Part shown: positions 24,743 to 33,690 of the stretch, piece by piece | Layout: each line of letters starts with the position of its first letter | Position numbering within the stretch: position 1 is the stretch's first letter | The notes under the pieces: generated by a model | What the model was told of the DNA's origin: nothing | What the model saw: the letters and a program-made list of their open reading frames with translations, nothing else | The model's database searches: none | Made by a program: the position numbers and the translations under genes | NCBI GenBank assembly: GCA_029941315.1 | Contig: JAPYQE010000001.1 | Span: 1-64,000, forward strand | DNA length: 64,000 bases | DNA from: GCA-2724215 sp015660315 | GTDB lineage: Bacteria; Latescibacterota; UBA2968; UBA8231 | Reading direction: 5' to 3'

Positions 24743-26896
24743 ATGTCTTTCTCCGGCTTTTCGCTCAGCGTCTTGCTTGTAGTGGCCGTCGTGGCCCTAA
24801 CCGCCACGCCCGTATCGGCTTTCAATGTATATAAACTCGGCGGCGAGGATGGCAATGCCTGGGATACTGCACTGTCGTTTGAGCCGGGTAATTACACCGT
24901 GCTCAATGCTTCGGGCGTTTCCATTGCAACCGAGACGATAGCCTCCAATATCTCTTATTCCACTTGGGAAGACACGCTCAACGAGATCGTCGATATCGAT
25001 AGTGGCCGGTGGATGCGTCCCTTTTTTGTGCCGCCGGACCTGAACCTGGCCCATCCGGATGCCCGCACCCGCATCGCTCGCGGGATTTCTAACAACATCA
25101 CCACCAGCGGAAACTGCAGCAATATCTCGACGCAATTGGTGCAGGTCGGTCCGATGTTTGACGGCGACCCCAATAGCGCGGCGTTCTTCAATGTCAGCAC
25201 CAGCGAGAATAGCGGGATCAAGAGCCGGCTGTATGTGCAGAATTCGATTGTCGAGCTGGGGGTCAACTATCCGATTAACCGGATTCGCTTTTATCCGCGG
25301 TTGGGCACTGCCAATCCCAAAATCGACGAGTTACTCGAGCGCATGGGGGAGCCCCGGTTGCTCAAGGAAAACCTGGCCGAGGAGGACTTCACCGAGAATT
25401 TTCTGCCCTGGTTTGAGGTCTCAGGGGCCAATAGCTCACACGGTTTCGCCTCCCACTGCTATTTGAGCACCTCCGAAAATCGTTGGTTCAATTCGATCAG
25501 CCGCAACCGCGTCGACGCGCCCAACGACCCGCGACTGATCACGTTGAGCAGAGAAACCGAAAACCTGGATGCGATCGTCGATATCCGTTTTCCGAGCCAA
25601 CAGTTCCAGTGGGTCGCCGTGCGCCCGCTCAACCCGATCGAAAACTGGGAGATAGCCGAGTTCGAGATTTTCGGTGAGGGCTATGTCGAGCGTGCCGTCT
25701 ATACCACCGCTGTACTCGATTTCAGCACGCCAATGGCCTGGGGAAAGATCCGTTGGGACGGCCTGTTCAACGAGGATTCCAATGTGATTATCCGCACTCG
25801 CTCGGGTAACGACCCGGACCCGAACCTCTACTGGGTGCCCAGCAATATCGAAGGCGAGCCGACGTCACTGGACCGCGTGGAGTTTGAACGCGCCGACCAG
25901 TCGATACGCTTCACTACCCTCGATACGGAAAACTGGAGTTTCTGGTCGGCTCCCTACCCATTGGCCGCTGGCCAAAGCGACTCGCAGTTGGCGGCCGATT
26001 GGCTCGACGGCACGCCGATTCTTTCGCCGGGGCCGAGTCGTTATCTACAGGTCCAGGTGATTTTTCTGTCCAGTCTGACTAGGGCCGGGCAGTTACGCGA
26101 GTTGGAGATCCAGTTTGCGCCCCCGTCGGCATTGGGTATCGTCGGCGAGATTTGGCCGCAAGATGCCTCGCGCACTGAGAGCACCGCTTTCACTTATAGT
26201 GTGCGCCCAACCTTTGAGGGCAACGACACCGGCTTCGACCGTCTGGAGATTTTTACGTTGACGCGAGTAGATCAGGTGCGTGCAGTGCGCGTCGATGGGG
26301 TCGAATTGGGTGACGACTTTCCCATTGAGATCCTCGACGACCGGATTATCGTTGCCTTGCCGAAACTCGCGGGTGCCGATGATACCTTCAAGCTCATCGA
26401 GGTGGAATTCGATGTGCACGTGGTGCGCTACGGTACCCAGTTCCAGGGGTGGGTTTTCGACAGCGGGAGCAATGGCGTCAAACAACTGATCGATCCGGGC
26501 GACGCCAATGTCGATTTTCCCGGCAATTCGCTGGGGGTGCGCACTGATGGATTGGGCTCGAACCCGCTGGCGCAGGTGCGCATCGCGCCCAATCCATTTA
26601 CCCCCAATGGCGATGGCATCAACGATGCCGCCGAATTTCGTTTCCAACTCTACGACGTGTCCGTGCACCGCGAACTGACCATTGATATTTACGATCTGGC
26701 CGGCCGGCGCATCCGCCGTTTAGAGCGGCTCAACGTGATTCGCGGGCTTTTCGATCAGGGCGCCGACGTGCCGGAATGGGATGGCCGCGACGACGAGGGC
26801 CGGCAGGTGGCGCCAGGACATTATATCTATCGCATATCACTGGACACCGACGAAGATATCGGCAACCGGGTCGGCGCTATTTCGTTGGTTTATTGA
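24743..26896 (+). CDS. Secreted surface protein with FlgD/CHU_C-type tail (paralogue 3)
   Basis: 717 residues. A GTG at 24734 is in frame, but GAGGTG (24731-24736) is better read as the Shine-Dalgarno for the ATG at 24743, which directly begins the signal peptide (MSFSGFSLSVLLVV... PVSA). It shares the architecture of the genes at 8536 and 21814: a discoidin-like block (IVELGVNYPINRIRFYPR), then RTRSGNDPDPNLYW ... NWSFWSAPY ... SPGPSRYLQVQVIF, and a C-terminal Ig domain (IAPNPFTPNGDGINDAAEF, from about residue 613) ending AISLVY. No convincing copy of the short peptide module is present. It is the most compact version of the family here. Function is unknown; an extracellular location is well supported. 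Confidence 0.75.
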   Translation: MSFSGFSLSVLLVVAVVALTATPVSAFNVYKLGGEDGNAWDTALSFEPGNYTVLNASGVSIATETIASNISYSTWEDTLNEIVDIDSGRWMRPFFVPPDLNLAHPDARTRIARGISNNITTSGNCSNISTQLVQVGPMFDGDPNSAAFFNVSTSENSGIKSRLYVQNSIVELGVNYPINRIRFYPRLGTANPKIDELLERMGEPRLLKENLAEEDFTENFLPWFEVSGANSSHGFASHCYLSTSENRWFNSISRNRVDAPNDPRLITLSRETENLDAIVDIRFPSQQFQWVAVRPLNPIENWEIAEFEIFGEGYVERAVYTTAVLDFSTPMAWGKIRWDGLFNEDSNVIIRTRSGNDPDPNLYWVPSNIEGEPTSLDRVEFERADQSIRFTTLDTENWSFWSAPYPLAAGQSDSQLAADWLDGTPILSPGPSRYLQVQVIFLSSLTRAGQLRELEIQFAPPSALGIVGEIWPQDASRTESTAFTYSVRPTFEGNDTGFDRLEIFTLTRVDQVRAVRVDGVELGDDFPIEILDDRIIVALPKLAGADDTFKLIEVEFDVHVVRYGTQFQGWVFDSGSNGVKQLIDPGDANVDFPGNSLGVRTDGLGSNPLAQVRIAPNPFTPNGDGINDAAEFRFQLYDVSVHRELTIDIYDLAGRRIRRLERLNVIRGLFDQGADVPEWDGRDDEGRQVAPGHYIYRISLDTDEDIGNRVGAISLVY

Positions 26897-27029
26897 CCTG
26901 GTGTTAGGTCGCGGTCTCGCGTTGTTATGGTGATGGGTACGATTGCTTAGGCTTGCGCGATCTGAGGCCGGAGTCGGTGTCAGTGCGAAATGTCGAGCTG
27001 TACGATGGGGTAATTCGTTAAATAATACT
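26897..27029. other. Convergent spacer without recognised features
   Basis: 133 bp between the convergent ends of the surface protein gene (plus) and the sugar-dehydrogenase-like gene (minus). No stem with a T-run on either strand was found. Confidence 0.4.
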
Positions 27030-29456
27030 TTATTTCAACAGCAATAGCTTGCGGACTTGCACGCTATCGCCCGCGCGCAAGCGATAGAGATATACGCCGC
27101 TGGCCAAGGCTTGGCCTTGATCGTTACGGCCGTTCCAGCGGACCGCATGTCGGCCCGCTGCTCGTATATCGCGTACCAATTGCGCCACTTGCTGGCCGGC
27201 GAGATTGTAGACGGTCAGCGCGATTTGGCCGGTTGCGGGCAACTGGTAGTGAATTACGGTGCTGCTATTAAATGGGTTGGGCCGGTTGTTTTCCAGGGCC
27301 AAGGGGGCCGGGGCGGTAGCTTGATATTCCTCCGTTACGAGGGTCGGCGGCGAGACTGAGGTGATCAGACGAAGGTCGTCGAGATAAAAAGTGCCGGCGA
27401 TATTGCCCGAGAAGCGGATCAACTTTATGGTGCCCTCGGGTTGCAGTATATCCAGCGGGATCTCCACCACCTGCCATTCGTGTCGCGTTAGGTCGACTTC
27501 GTAGCCGGCCACGCCACCGACGCCTTCGCCCAGCAAGTTGACCAGCTTGCCGAATTCGCGGTCGAGGGTGTAGCGGCCGGTGGGTGTGCGGTTGCCGACG
27601 GAGCGCTGGTTGATTCTTATCTGCAACGTGCCGGAGTCGGTGGCGGCCACGTCGCCGGGGTGGAAGGCGAAACGCAGGCTCTTATAGCTGTCCTTGAGGA
27701 AGGGCTGGTCGGTTTTGAATTCGACATTCCAGCCTGCCAGACGGCTAGGGGTGGCGGTCAGGGCGATGGCGGTGGCCCCGTCTAGCTCGGTGGTTTGCGA
27801 TTGCACTAGGTTGCTGTGTTCGAGGGTCCAACCCAGAGTTGGTCGGTCGGCGAAGATCACCGCGTCGGAGACCGGGGCGATGGTGATGGCGTGGATGAGT
27901 TTAACGCTGTGCAAACCCGCCTCATTGCGCTGGCGTATCCAGACGATCACCTCCGCCTGGCCATTGGATCTATCTATGAGCAGAATTTCCTCCAAGCGAT
28001 AATCGCCATTGGCGTCTGGCGTTAATGGTTGCCCGGCGGAGCCGCCAAAAGCGCTGAGATCGGCCGTTACTACGGGAGTTTCGCCCTCGGGGTCGAAACG
28101 TTCGACTTGGATCGTCGCCTGCAATCGCAAAGAACTGCCGCTGGCTACGCTCGTCGGCAGACTGTGTTGCCAAGAACCTTGGATGATCGTGGGTTCGATG
28201 CGGAAGACGGCGGGTGAAACGGCGTCGCTGGAGACATAAAGACGACCCAGGGGGTCGGCGGTAATGCCTACGGGTTTGCCCCAGACTTGCGTATGCGGCG
28301 GTCCGAATCCGGTTAGAAAATCCGCCATTTGCGCCTGGCCGTCGCCCGGCGTGTCAAAAAGGGCTACGACCTTGAACCCGGGCACCGCCGACAGGTTGCC
28401 GCCGGTCAGCCCACCGTGTAAGGCGATAAAGGCGGCGTGACGGAAGCGGTCGGGAAAGAGAGGGTGGTCGTAAAAGAACATGCCCAAAGGCGCCTGATGG
28501 GCTTCAACTAATCCCGCCGGCTTTTTCATCCGTAGGACCTTCAGCGAGTCGGCCTGGGTATAGGGCAAGACGCGTTGGTAGTTTTCCACCTTTTCGTCGA
28601 TCCAGACCTGGTAGCCGTAGGCCAGGGGATAACCCATGAAATCGCCGTCGCGCACGATATCGATCCACTCGGGCGGCAAGTCTGGTCCGCCGAGGTCGAA
28701 GTGGTTGTGCGTGGCCCACAGTTGGTTGGTGGCCGGGTGGATGTCGAGGCCGACGGCGTTGCGCATGCCGGTGGCGAAAATGCGGCGGCCGCTGCCGTCC
28801 ATATTGAATTCGAGGATCGCGTCCCATTCGTCGCTCTTTGTGATCGGATCCTCCGAATAGCCGTATACGGGTTGTTGCAACCGGCAGAGATCGCACGGCG
28901 AGCCGACGGCGATATAAAACTTCTCGTTTATCGCGTCGATGGCGATGGTGCGTGAAGTATGCCAACCTTCTGACGGTATGTCGTTTACTAAGACTTCCCG
29001 TTCTTCGTAGATCAAGTCGCCGTCCGGATCGCGGTAGCGAATGACTTTGTCGGTTTCGGCCACATACATCGCGTCCCGGTAAAAGGCGATGCTATTGGCC
29101 TGGCTCAGACCGGATACCGCTGTAATCTCCGCGTCGGCGACCCCGTCGTTATCGCGGTCGGGCAGGGCCATTACGCTATTGACATGGGCGACGTGCAATA
29201 CGCCGTCGGCATTGAAGGCCATTAGCCGTGGGCGACCCGGGCCGCTGGGGATTGCGAAGACCCGGGCGGAAAAACCGGGCGGCAGGTTGAGTATGGGCCG
29301 GTCGGGCATGCGTTCGGCGTATTTGTCCGGCACGACAACTTGCACAGGCTGTAGTTGCAGGTTGATTTGCGGGTTGAATTGGAAGGTGCCGGGTGGATAC
29401 GCGTCCTGGCCGTAGACCGCGCTACTTATTAAAATTACGAGAATGAGTTGGTGCAT
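27030..29456 (-). CDS. Secreted PQQ-type sugar dehydrogenase-like beta-propeller with FlgD-like tail
   Basis: 808 residues with a signal peptide (about 1-16). Residues 50-420 form a six-bladed propeller of the soluble glucose/sorbosone dehydrogenase family: LNLPPGFSARVFA, the block SEGWHTSRTIAID containing the conserved His, NAVGLDIHPATNQLWATHN, then DLPPEWIDIVRDGDFMGYP. Such enzymes oxidise sugars or polyols with PQQ in the periplasm. Which of the PQQ/calcium ligands are conserved I could not check without an alignment. A beta-sandwich linker follows. The last 85 residues form a FlgD-like sorting domain (NNRPNPFNSSTVIHYQLP ... WNGRNDQGQALASGVYLYRL) ending RKLLLLK. AAGGAA precedes the ATG by about 9 bases. 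Confidence 0.78.
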   Translation of the reverse strand: MHQLILVILISSAVYGQDAYPPGTFQFNPQINLQLQPVQVVVPDKYAERMPDRPILNLPPGFSARVFAIPSGPGRPRLMAFNADGVLHVAHVNSVMALPDRDNDGVADAEITAVSGLSQANSIAFYRDAMYVAETDKVIRYRDPDGDLIYEEREVLVNDIPSEGWHTSRTIAIDAINEKFYIAVGSPCDLCRLQQPVYGYSEDPITKSDEWDAILEFNMDGSGRRIFATGMRNAVGLDIHPATNQLWATHNHFDLGGPDLPPEWIDIVRDGDFMGYPLAYGYQVWIDEKVENYQRVLPYTQADSLKVLRMKKPAGLVEAHQAPLGMFFYDHPLFPDRFRHAAFIALHGGLTGGNLSAVPGFKVVALFDTPGDGQAQMADFLTGFGPPHTQVWGKPVGITADPLGRLYVSSDAVSPAVFRIEPTIIQGSWQHSLPTSVASGSSLRLQATIQVERFDPEGETPVVTADLSAFGGSAGQPLTPDANGDYRLEEILLIDRSNGQAEVIVWIRQRNEAGLHSVKLIHAITIAPVSDAVIFADRPTLGWTLEHSNLVQSQTTELDGATAIALTATPSRLAGWNVEFKTDQPFLKDSYKSLRFAFHPGDVAATDSGTLQIRINQRSVGNRTPTGRYTLDREFGKLVNLLGEGVGGVAGYEVDLTRHEWQVVEIPLDILQPEGTIKLIRFSGNIAGTFYLDDLRLITSVSPPTLVTEEYQATAPAPLALENNRPNPFNSSTVIHYQLPATGQIALTVYNLAGQQVAQLVRDIRAAGRHAVRWNGRNDQGQALASGVYLYRLRAGDSVQVRKLLLLK

Positions 29457-29793
29457 CTGACTGTTCCTTGCCTAGCGGATTTATCGGTATGACCTCAATT
29501 ATTGTGCCCGGGCTCTATTGAATTCGCTTACAATATGCAACAAACAAAGCTTCAGGTGCAATCGTGGGGATAATCACTCGATGTTTTTTATAGGCATTTT
29601 TTTTAAGAATACCGGCCATCACGAGGATGAAATCGTTATGGGTACAAGGCGGTCTGCAATGCGCAACTTGCGCCTTTGCAGCGGCTAAAATTCCAAAGGG
29701 CGAGCTTTTTTGAATTTGACCATCACGGAGCTTATATTCCCGTGGCCGCTATATTTTCTGATCTCGCTCGTCTATGCTAAATAGGAATAATCA
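29457..29793. other. Divergent intergenic region with a hairpin
   Basis: 337 bp between the sugar-dehydrogenase-like gene (minus) and the SurA-N/TPR lipoprotein gene (plus). I see no ORF or RNA gene. It contains an interrupted inverted repeat at 29654-29681 (CTGCAA, GCGCA, loop ACT, TGCGC, TTGCAG) with no adjacent T-run. No well-spaced -35/-10 pair stands out on either strand. Confidence 0.4.
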
Positions 29794-31761
29794 GTGCGAT
29801 TTTTATGGCCGTTGTGTATTGTCTTGGCGTGTCTGTGTCCGGCTTGTAATCCGGCTGAATCTCCGGTTGTGGCCAGTATCGGGGCGCAGCGGATTTCGGC
29901 CGCGGTGCTGCGCGCCGCTGTCGAAGAGATTTCGGCTGCGCAATCCGTCGAATATGCGGAAAATGAACTTTTCCCCGGTGAGCCGACCACCGATAAATAC
30001 CAATATCTGCAGCCGCTGATCGATCGCAGTCTATTGCTTCTTGCAGCGCGTGACCGAGGTTTGCATAGCGCGCAAACGGCCAGTGACGACAGCTTGATCG
30101 CTGTCCTGCAAAAGAAGATATCGACGACGCGGGTACTACTGTCCGCTGCGGAATTGCGCCAGTATTACAACGATCACCCCGAGCAATTTTACGACGAAGC
30201 GGCCGAGGAGATACAGCCTTATGCACAGGCCGTTATTACAGTGCGGGCGCGCGCGGAGCGCCAGGAGGCGGATGCCGAATTACAGCGCTTATTAACCGGT
30301 CTACGGGCGCAACGCGCCGCTGAGATCGAGGTTTTTCCGCGACAACTGAACCTGGCCCTGTCCGATACGCTCGTCGAGCAAAAGAATGTGCAGCGCGGTG
30401 CGCTATTGAGTCGCCGCGGCGGAGTGTTCCTCAAGCAGGGGCGACTGCGCAAGGCCCTAGCTATTTTGTCGCGGGCTGCCGTTTATGCGCCCGAGCTTGC
30501 CCAGACCCACCTCTATACCGGGTTGGCCCATGCCCGGTTAGAGCACAACGAGCAGGCCTTATACTCCTTCGAACGGGCCATCGCGTTGGATCCGGATCTG
30601 CCGGATCTCTATTACGTCCTAGGTCGCGCCCTGCAAATGTTAAACCGTCCTGCGGAGGCCGTTACCCGTTTTGAACAGGCGATCGAACGCAAGGCCGACC
30701 AGCCGCATTATCACTTTCACCTGGGAGAGGCGCATCGGGCGCTGGCGAATTTCGACCGGGCGCTGGTGGCTTATAGAGCAGCCGTCGCATTAGATCCGGG
30801 ATATGTCGAAGCTCGTTATCGCCAGAGTGATCTATTGGGTCGCAACGGTGATTTAGACGGTGCGGCGGCAGGTTTTGCAAGCGTTCTCGCGATGGAACCG
30901 AAATATGCGGCGGCCCTAATTGACCTGGCGCGGATCTACGGCAAGCAACAAAGGCATGTAGAAGCTGTCTCGGCGCTGGAAAAGGCGCTCGGCCTCGACC
31001 CGACGAACCACACCGTATACAATCTTTTGGGTCAGGCGCAGGCGCGGGCCGGGCGAAGGGACCGTGCCGATGTTACATTGGCCGCGTTTGAGCGTTTGAG
31101 CGCGGCCGAGCGCCACTATGCGCAGGGGATTCGCAACGCGCAGCAACGCTACTGGGACCGTGCGGCCGCGCTGCTGAACCGGGCCATCGAGATCGATTCC
31201 TCGCACGTGCAGGCGCGTATTCGCCTGGCTATGGTGCACCTGTACTGCAACGCGCCAGCAAAGGGTATTATAGCGCTGGAACAAGCGGTTGCTCTGGACC
31301 CGGACAATGTGGAAGCGCATTGTCTATTGGGCGAGGCTTATTCGTCGACCGGGCGGCCGGATTCGGCGCGTTATTTCTTCACCCTGGCGCTGGGGCTGGA
31401 TTCGACTTCTGTGCGGGCGCAGCACGGCTGGGCCAAGGCGGCGTTCCAAGCGGGGGATTCGGCTGCGGCCGTGGCCGGCTTCCACCTGGCGCTGGCGATC
31501 AATCCCGACCATGCTGAGAGCCATTATCTGCTCGCCACGGCCTTTATGCGCTTGCGGCAGTTCGGCCGCGCCGCGCGCAGTTTTCAGTCGTGCCTGGAAA
31601 TCGACCCGGGCCATATAGAAGCGCGCTACGGCCAAGGGTTGCTATTGCGCCATTATGGTGCAGTTGACCGGGCCCGTGGTATTTTTGCCGAGATGCTTAA
31701 ACGAGACCCCGACCATGTGAAGGCACAGCAACAATTGTTACAACTGGAGCGAGAACGATGA
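29794..31761 (+). CDS. Lipoprotein: SurA-N-like domain fused to a long TPR array
   Basis: 655 residues from a GTG at 29794 with AGGA about 8 bases upstream. The signal peptide ends in a lipobox (CLCPAC, Cys18). Residues 25-200 resemble the SurA/PpiC chaperone N-domain (VVASIGAQRISAAVLRAAVE, LQPLIDRSLLLLAARDRGLH, ELRQYYNDHPEQFYDEA). Where a parvulin domain should follow, the protein switches to at least ten TPRs (from about residue 205, LLSRRGGVFLKQGRLRKALA). It is probably a periplasmic, membrane-tethered chaperone or adaptor. The stop overlaps the ATG of the next gene (ATGA, 31758-31761), so it should be coupled with the CRTAC1-type protein, its likely partner. Function is inferred. Confidence 0.75.
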   Translation: MRFLWPLCIVLACLCPACNPAESPVVASIGAQRISAAVLRAAVEEISAAQSVEYAENELFPGEPTTDKYQYLQPLIDRSLLLLAARDRGLHSAQTASDDSLIAVLQKKISTTRVLLSAAELRQYYNDHPEQFYDEAAEEIQPYAQAVITVRARAERQEADAELQRLLTGLRAQRAAEIEVFPRQLNLALSDTLVEQKNVQRGALLSRRGGVFLKQGRLRKALAILSRAAVYAPELAQTHLYTGLAHARLEHNEQALYSFERAIALDPDLPDLYYVLGRALQMLNRPAEAVTRFEQAIERKADQPHYHFHLGEAHRALANFDRALVAYRAAVALDPGYVEARYRQSDLLGRNGDLDGAAAGFASVLAMEPKYAAALIDLARIYGKQQRHVEAVSALEKALGLDPTNHTVYNLLGQAQARAGRRDRADVTLAAFERLSAAERHYAQGIRNAQQRYWDRAAALLNRAIEIDSSHVQARIRLAMVHLYCNAPAKGIIALEQAVALDPDNVEAHCLLGEAYSSTGRPDSARYFFTLALGLDSTSVRAQHGWAKAAFQAGDSAAAVAGFHLALAINPDHAESHYLLATAFMRLRQFGRAARSFQSCLEIDPGHIEARYGQGLLLRHYGAVDRARGIFAEMLKRDPDHVKAQQQLLQLERER

Positions 31762-33680
31762 ACAGACTTATGGCGCTTACATTTATTTCAATGATCGCGA
31801 CCTGCTGCCTGCTCGAGGCGCAAAACTTCCAGCAGGTATATATCCCTGCCGCGATTGCCGATCCGCCTTGGTTGGCGGACCGCCGCGCGGCGCAGTTGGA
31901 AGCGGCGGCGCAGTATGAGGTCTATCACCAATTCTCTTTCTCCGACCAGGTTGAAAAAAGCGGTATCCGCTTTCGCCACCAGATTACCGACGAGTCGGGC
32001 AAGCACTGGCAGCCCATCCACTATGACCACGGCAATGGCGTCGCGGTTGCCGACGTGGACGGCGACGGGTGGCTCGATCTGTATTTTACCACCCAATCCG
32101 GCGGCAATCAATTGTGGCGCAACTTGCGCGACGGGACCTTTGAGGATATTACCCAGGTCGCCGGTGTCGCCGTCGCCGCTACGATCAGCGTCACCGCGTC
32201 GTTTGCCGATATTGACAACGACGGTGACCCGGATCTCTATGTCACGGTCATCCGCGACGGCAATCGCCTATTCGAAAACGATGGCACGGGAAAATTCACC
32301 GATATATCCGCCCGCTCCGGCCTCGATTATAAGGGGCATTCCTCCGGCGCCTTATTTTTTGATTACAACAACGACGGCTTGCTCGACCTGTTTTTGGCGA
32401 ATGTCGGCAATTACACCACCGAAGTGGCGATTCCGGCGAAGACGTACAATGCCGATTCGCGTATGGATATCGAATACGAATATTATATCGGTCTGGAGGA
32501 TGCCTTCCACGGCCACCTCAAACCCGAACGCACAGAACAGAGCGTGTTATTTAAAAATTCGGGCGATAATCGTTTTGTCGACGTATCGGCGCAAAGCCGG
32601 TTGCAGGATACCAGTTGGTCTGGCGATGCGAGTGCCTTGGACGCCAACGAAGACGGTTGGCTCGACCTCTATGTGCTGAATATGCAGGGGCATGATCATT
32701 ATTACGAAAATGTGCAAGGCGAATACTTCAGCGACAAAAGCCGCGAGGTCTTTCCCCGCACGCCTTGGGGGGCGATGGGGGTCAAGGTCTTTGATGGCGA
32801 CAACGACGGTCGCATGGATATGATCCTCACCGATATGCACGCGGATATGAGCCAGCCCGTCGGGCCGGAGCAGGAGAAATTGAAAGCCGATGTGCAGTAT
32901 GGCGAGGATTTTCTCGTGAGCGAAGGGCGCAGTATCTACGGCAATGCCTTTTACCGCAAGACGGAAAAGGGGGCTTTCGTTGAGGTATCCGATGAGGTCG
33001 GGGTGGAAAATTACTGGCCTTGGGGCTTGAGCGTCGGCGATCTCAATGCCGACGGATATGAGGATGTGTTTATCACCTCGAGTATGAATTACCCCTTTCG
33101 CTATGGGGTTAATTCTTTATTGCTAAACGAACGGGGTAAAAAATTCCTCGACAGCGAGTTTGTCTTGGGAGTCGAACCACGCCGCGGCAACCGGACCGCT
33201 AAGCCCTGGTTCGTGCTCGATTGCGCCGGAGTTGACAGCGAACACCCGCGTTGCAAGGACCAGGACGGCTCTATCGAGGTCTGGGGCGCGCTGGGTTCGC
33301 GCTCGTCGGCGATTTTAGACCTGGATGGCGATGGTGACCTCGATATTGTCACCAACGAGTTCAACGCGGCACCCCAGGTTTTGCTCAGTGACCTGAGCAA
33401 AAGAAAGCTGATCCGATTTCTCAAGATCGACTTGCAAGGGACGCAGTCCAATCGCGACGGTCTAGGTGCGATTGTGAACGTGCGGGCCGACGGGCAAAGC
33501 TATACAAAAGTCCGCGATGGCAAATCGGGTTATCTATCGCAGAGCTTGATGCCGCTTTATTTCGGTCTGGGTGATGCCACGACGGTCGAGCGAGTCGAAG
33601 TGCGTTGGCTCTCCGGCCATACGCAGACCTTGGTTGGGCCGCTTGAGACGAACAAGCTATTGGTGATCGTGGAAGAATAG
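31758..33680 (+). CDS. Secreted CRTAC1-type protein (FG-GAP/VCBS propeller plus ASPIC/UnbV)
   Basis: 640 residues with a signal peptide ending near LLEAQ (about residue 22). The body is an FG-GAP/VCBS propeller with repeated calcium-type loops (VADVDGDGWLDLYFTTQ, ADIDNDGDPDLYVTV, FDYNNDGLLDLFLANVG, DLDGDGDLDIVTNEF). It ends with an ASPIC/UnbV domain (IDLQGTQSNRDGLGAIV ... GYLSQSLMPLYFGLGD). The family (CRTAC1) is extracellular and calcium-binding; bacterial roles are unknown. It overlaps the upstream lipoprotein gene by ATGA and converges on the next CRTAC1-type gene with 10 bp between stops. It is longer than the two 550-570-residue copies nearby because of inserted loops around residues 220-260 and 360-420. 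Confidence 0.83.
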   Translation: MNRLMALTFISMIATCCLLEAQNFQQVYIPAAIADPPWLADRRAAQLEAAAQYEVYHQFSFSDQVEKSGIRFRHQITDESGKHWQPIHYDHGNGVAVADVDGDGWLDLYFTTQSGGNQLWRNLRDGTFEDITQVAGVAVAATISVTASFADIDNDGDPDLYVTVIRDGNRLFENDGTGKFTDISARSGLDYKGHSSGALFFDYNNDGLLDLFLANVGNYTTEVAIPAKTYNADSRMDIEYEYYIGLEDAFHGHLKPERTEQSVLFKNSGDNRFVDVSAQSRLQDTSWSGDASALDANEDGWLDLYVLNMQGHDHYYENVQGEYFSDKSREVFPRTPWGAMGVKVFDGDNDGRMDMILTDMHADMSQPVGPEQEKLKADVQYGEDFLVSEGRSIYGNAFYRKTEKGAFVEVSDEVGVENYWPWGLSVGDLNADGYEDVFITSSMNYPFRYGVNSLLLNERGKKFLDSEFVLGVEPRRGNRTAKPWFVLDCAGVDSEHPRCKDQDGSIEVWGALGSRSSAILDLDGDGDLDIVTNEFNAAPQVLLSDLSKRKLIRFLKIDLQGTQSNRDGLGAIVNVRADGQSYTKVRDGKSGYLSQSLMPLYFGLGDATTVERVEVRWLSGHTQTLVGPLETNKLLVIVEE

Positions 33681-33690
33681 GCACGACGTG

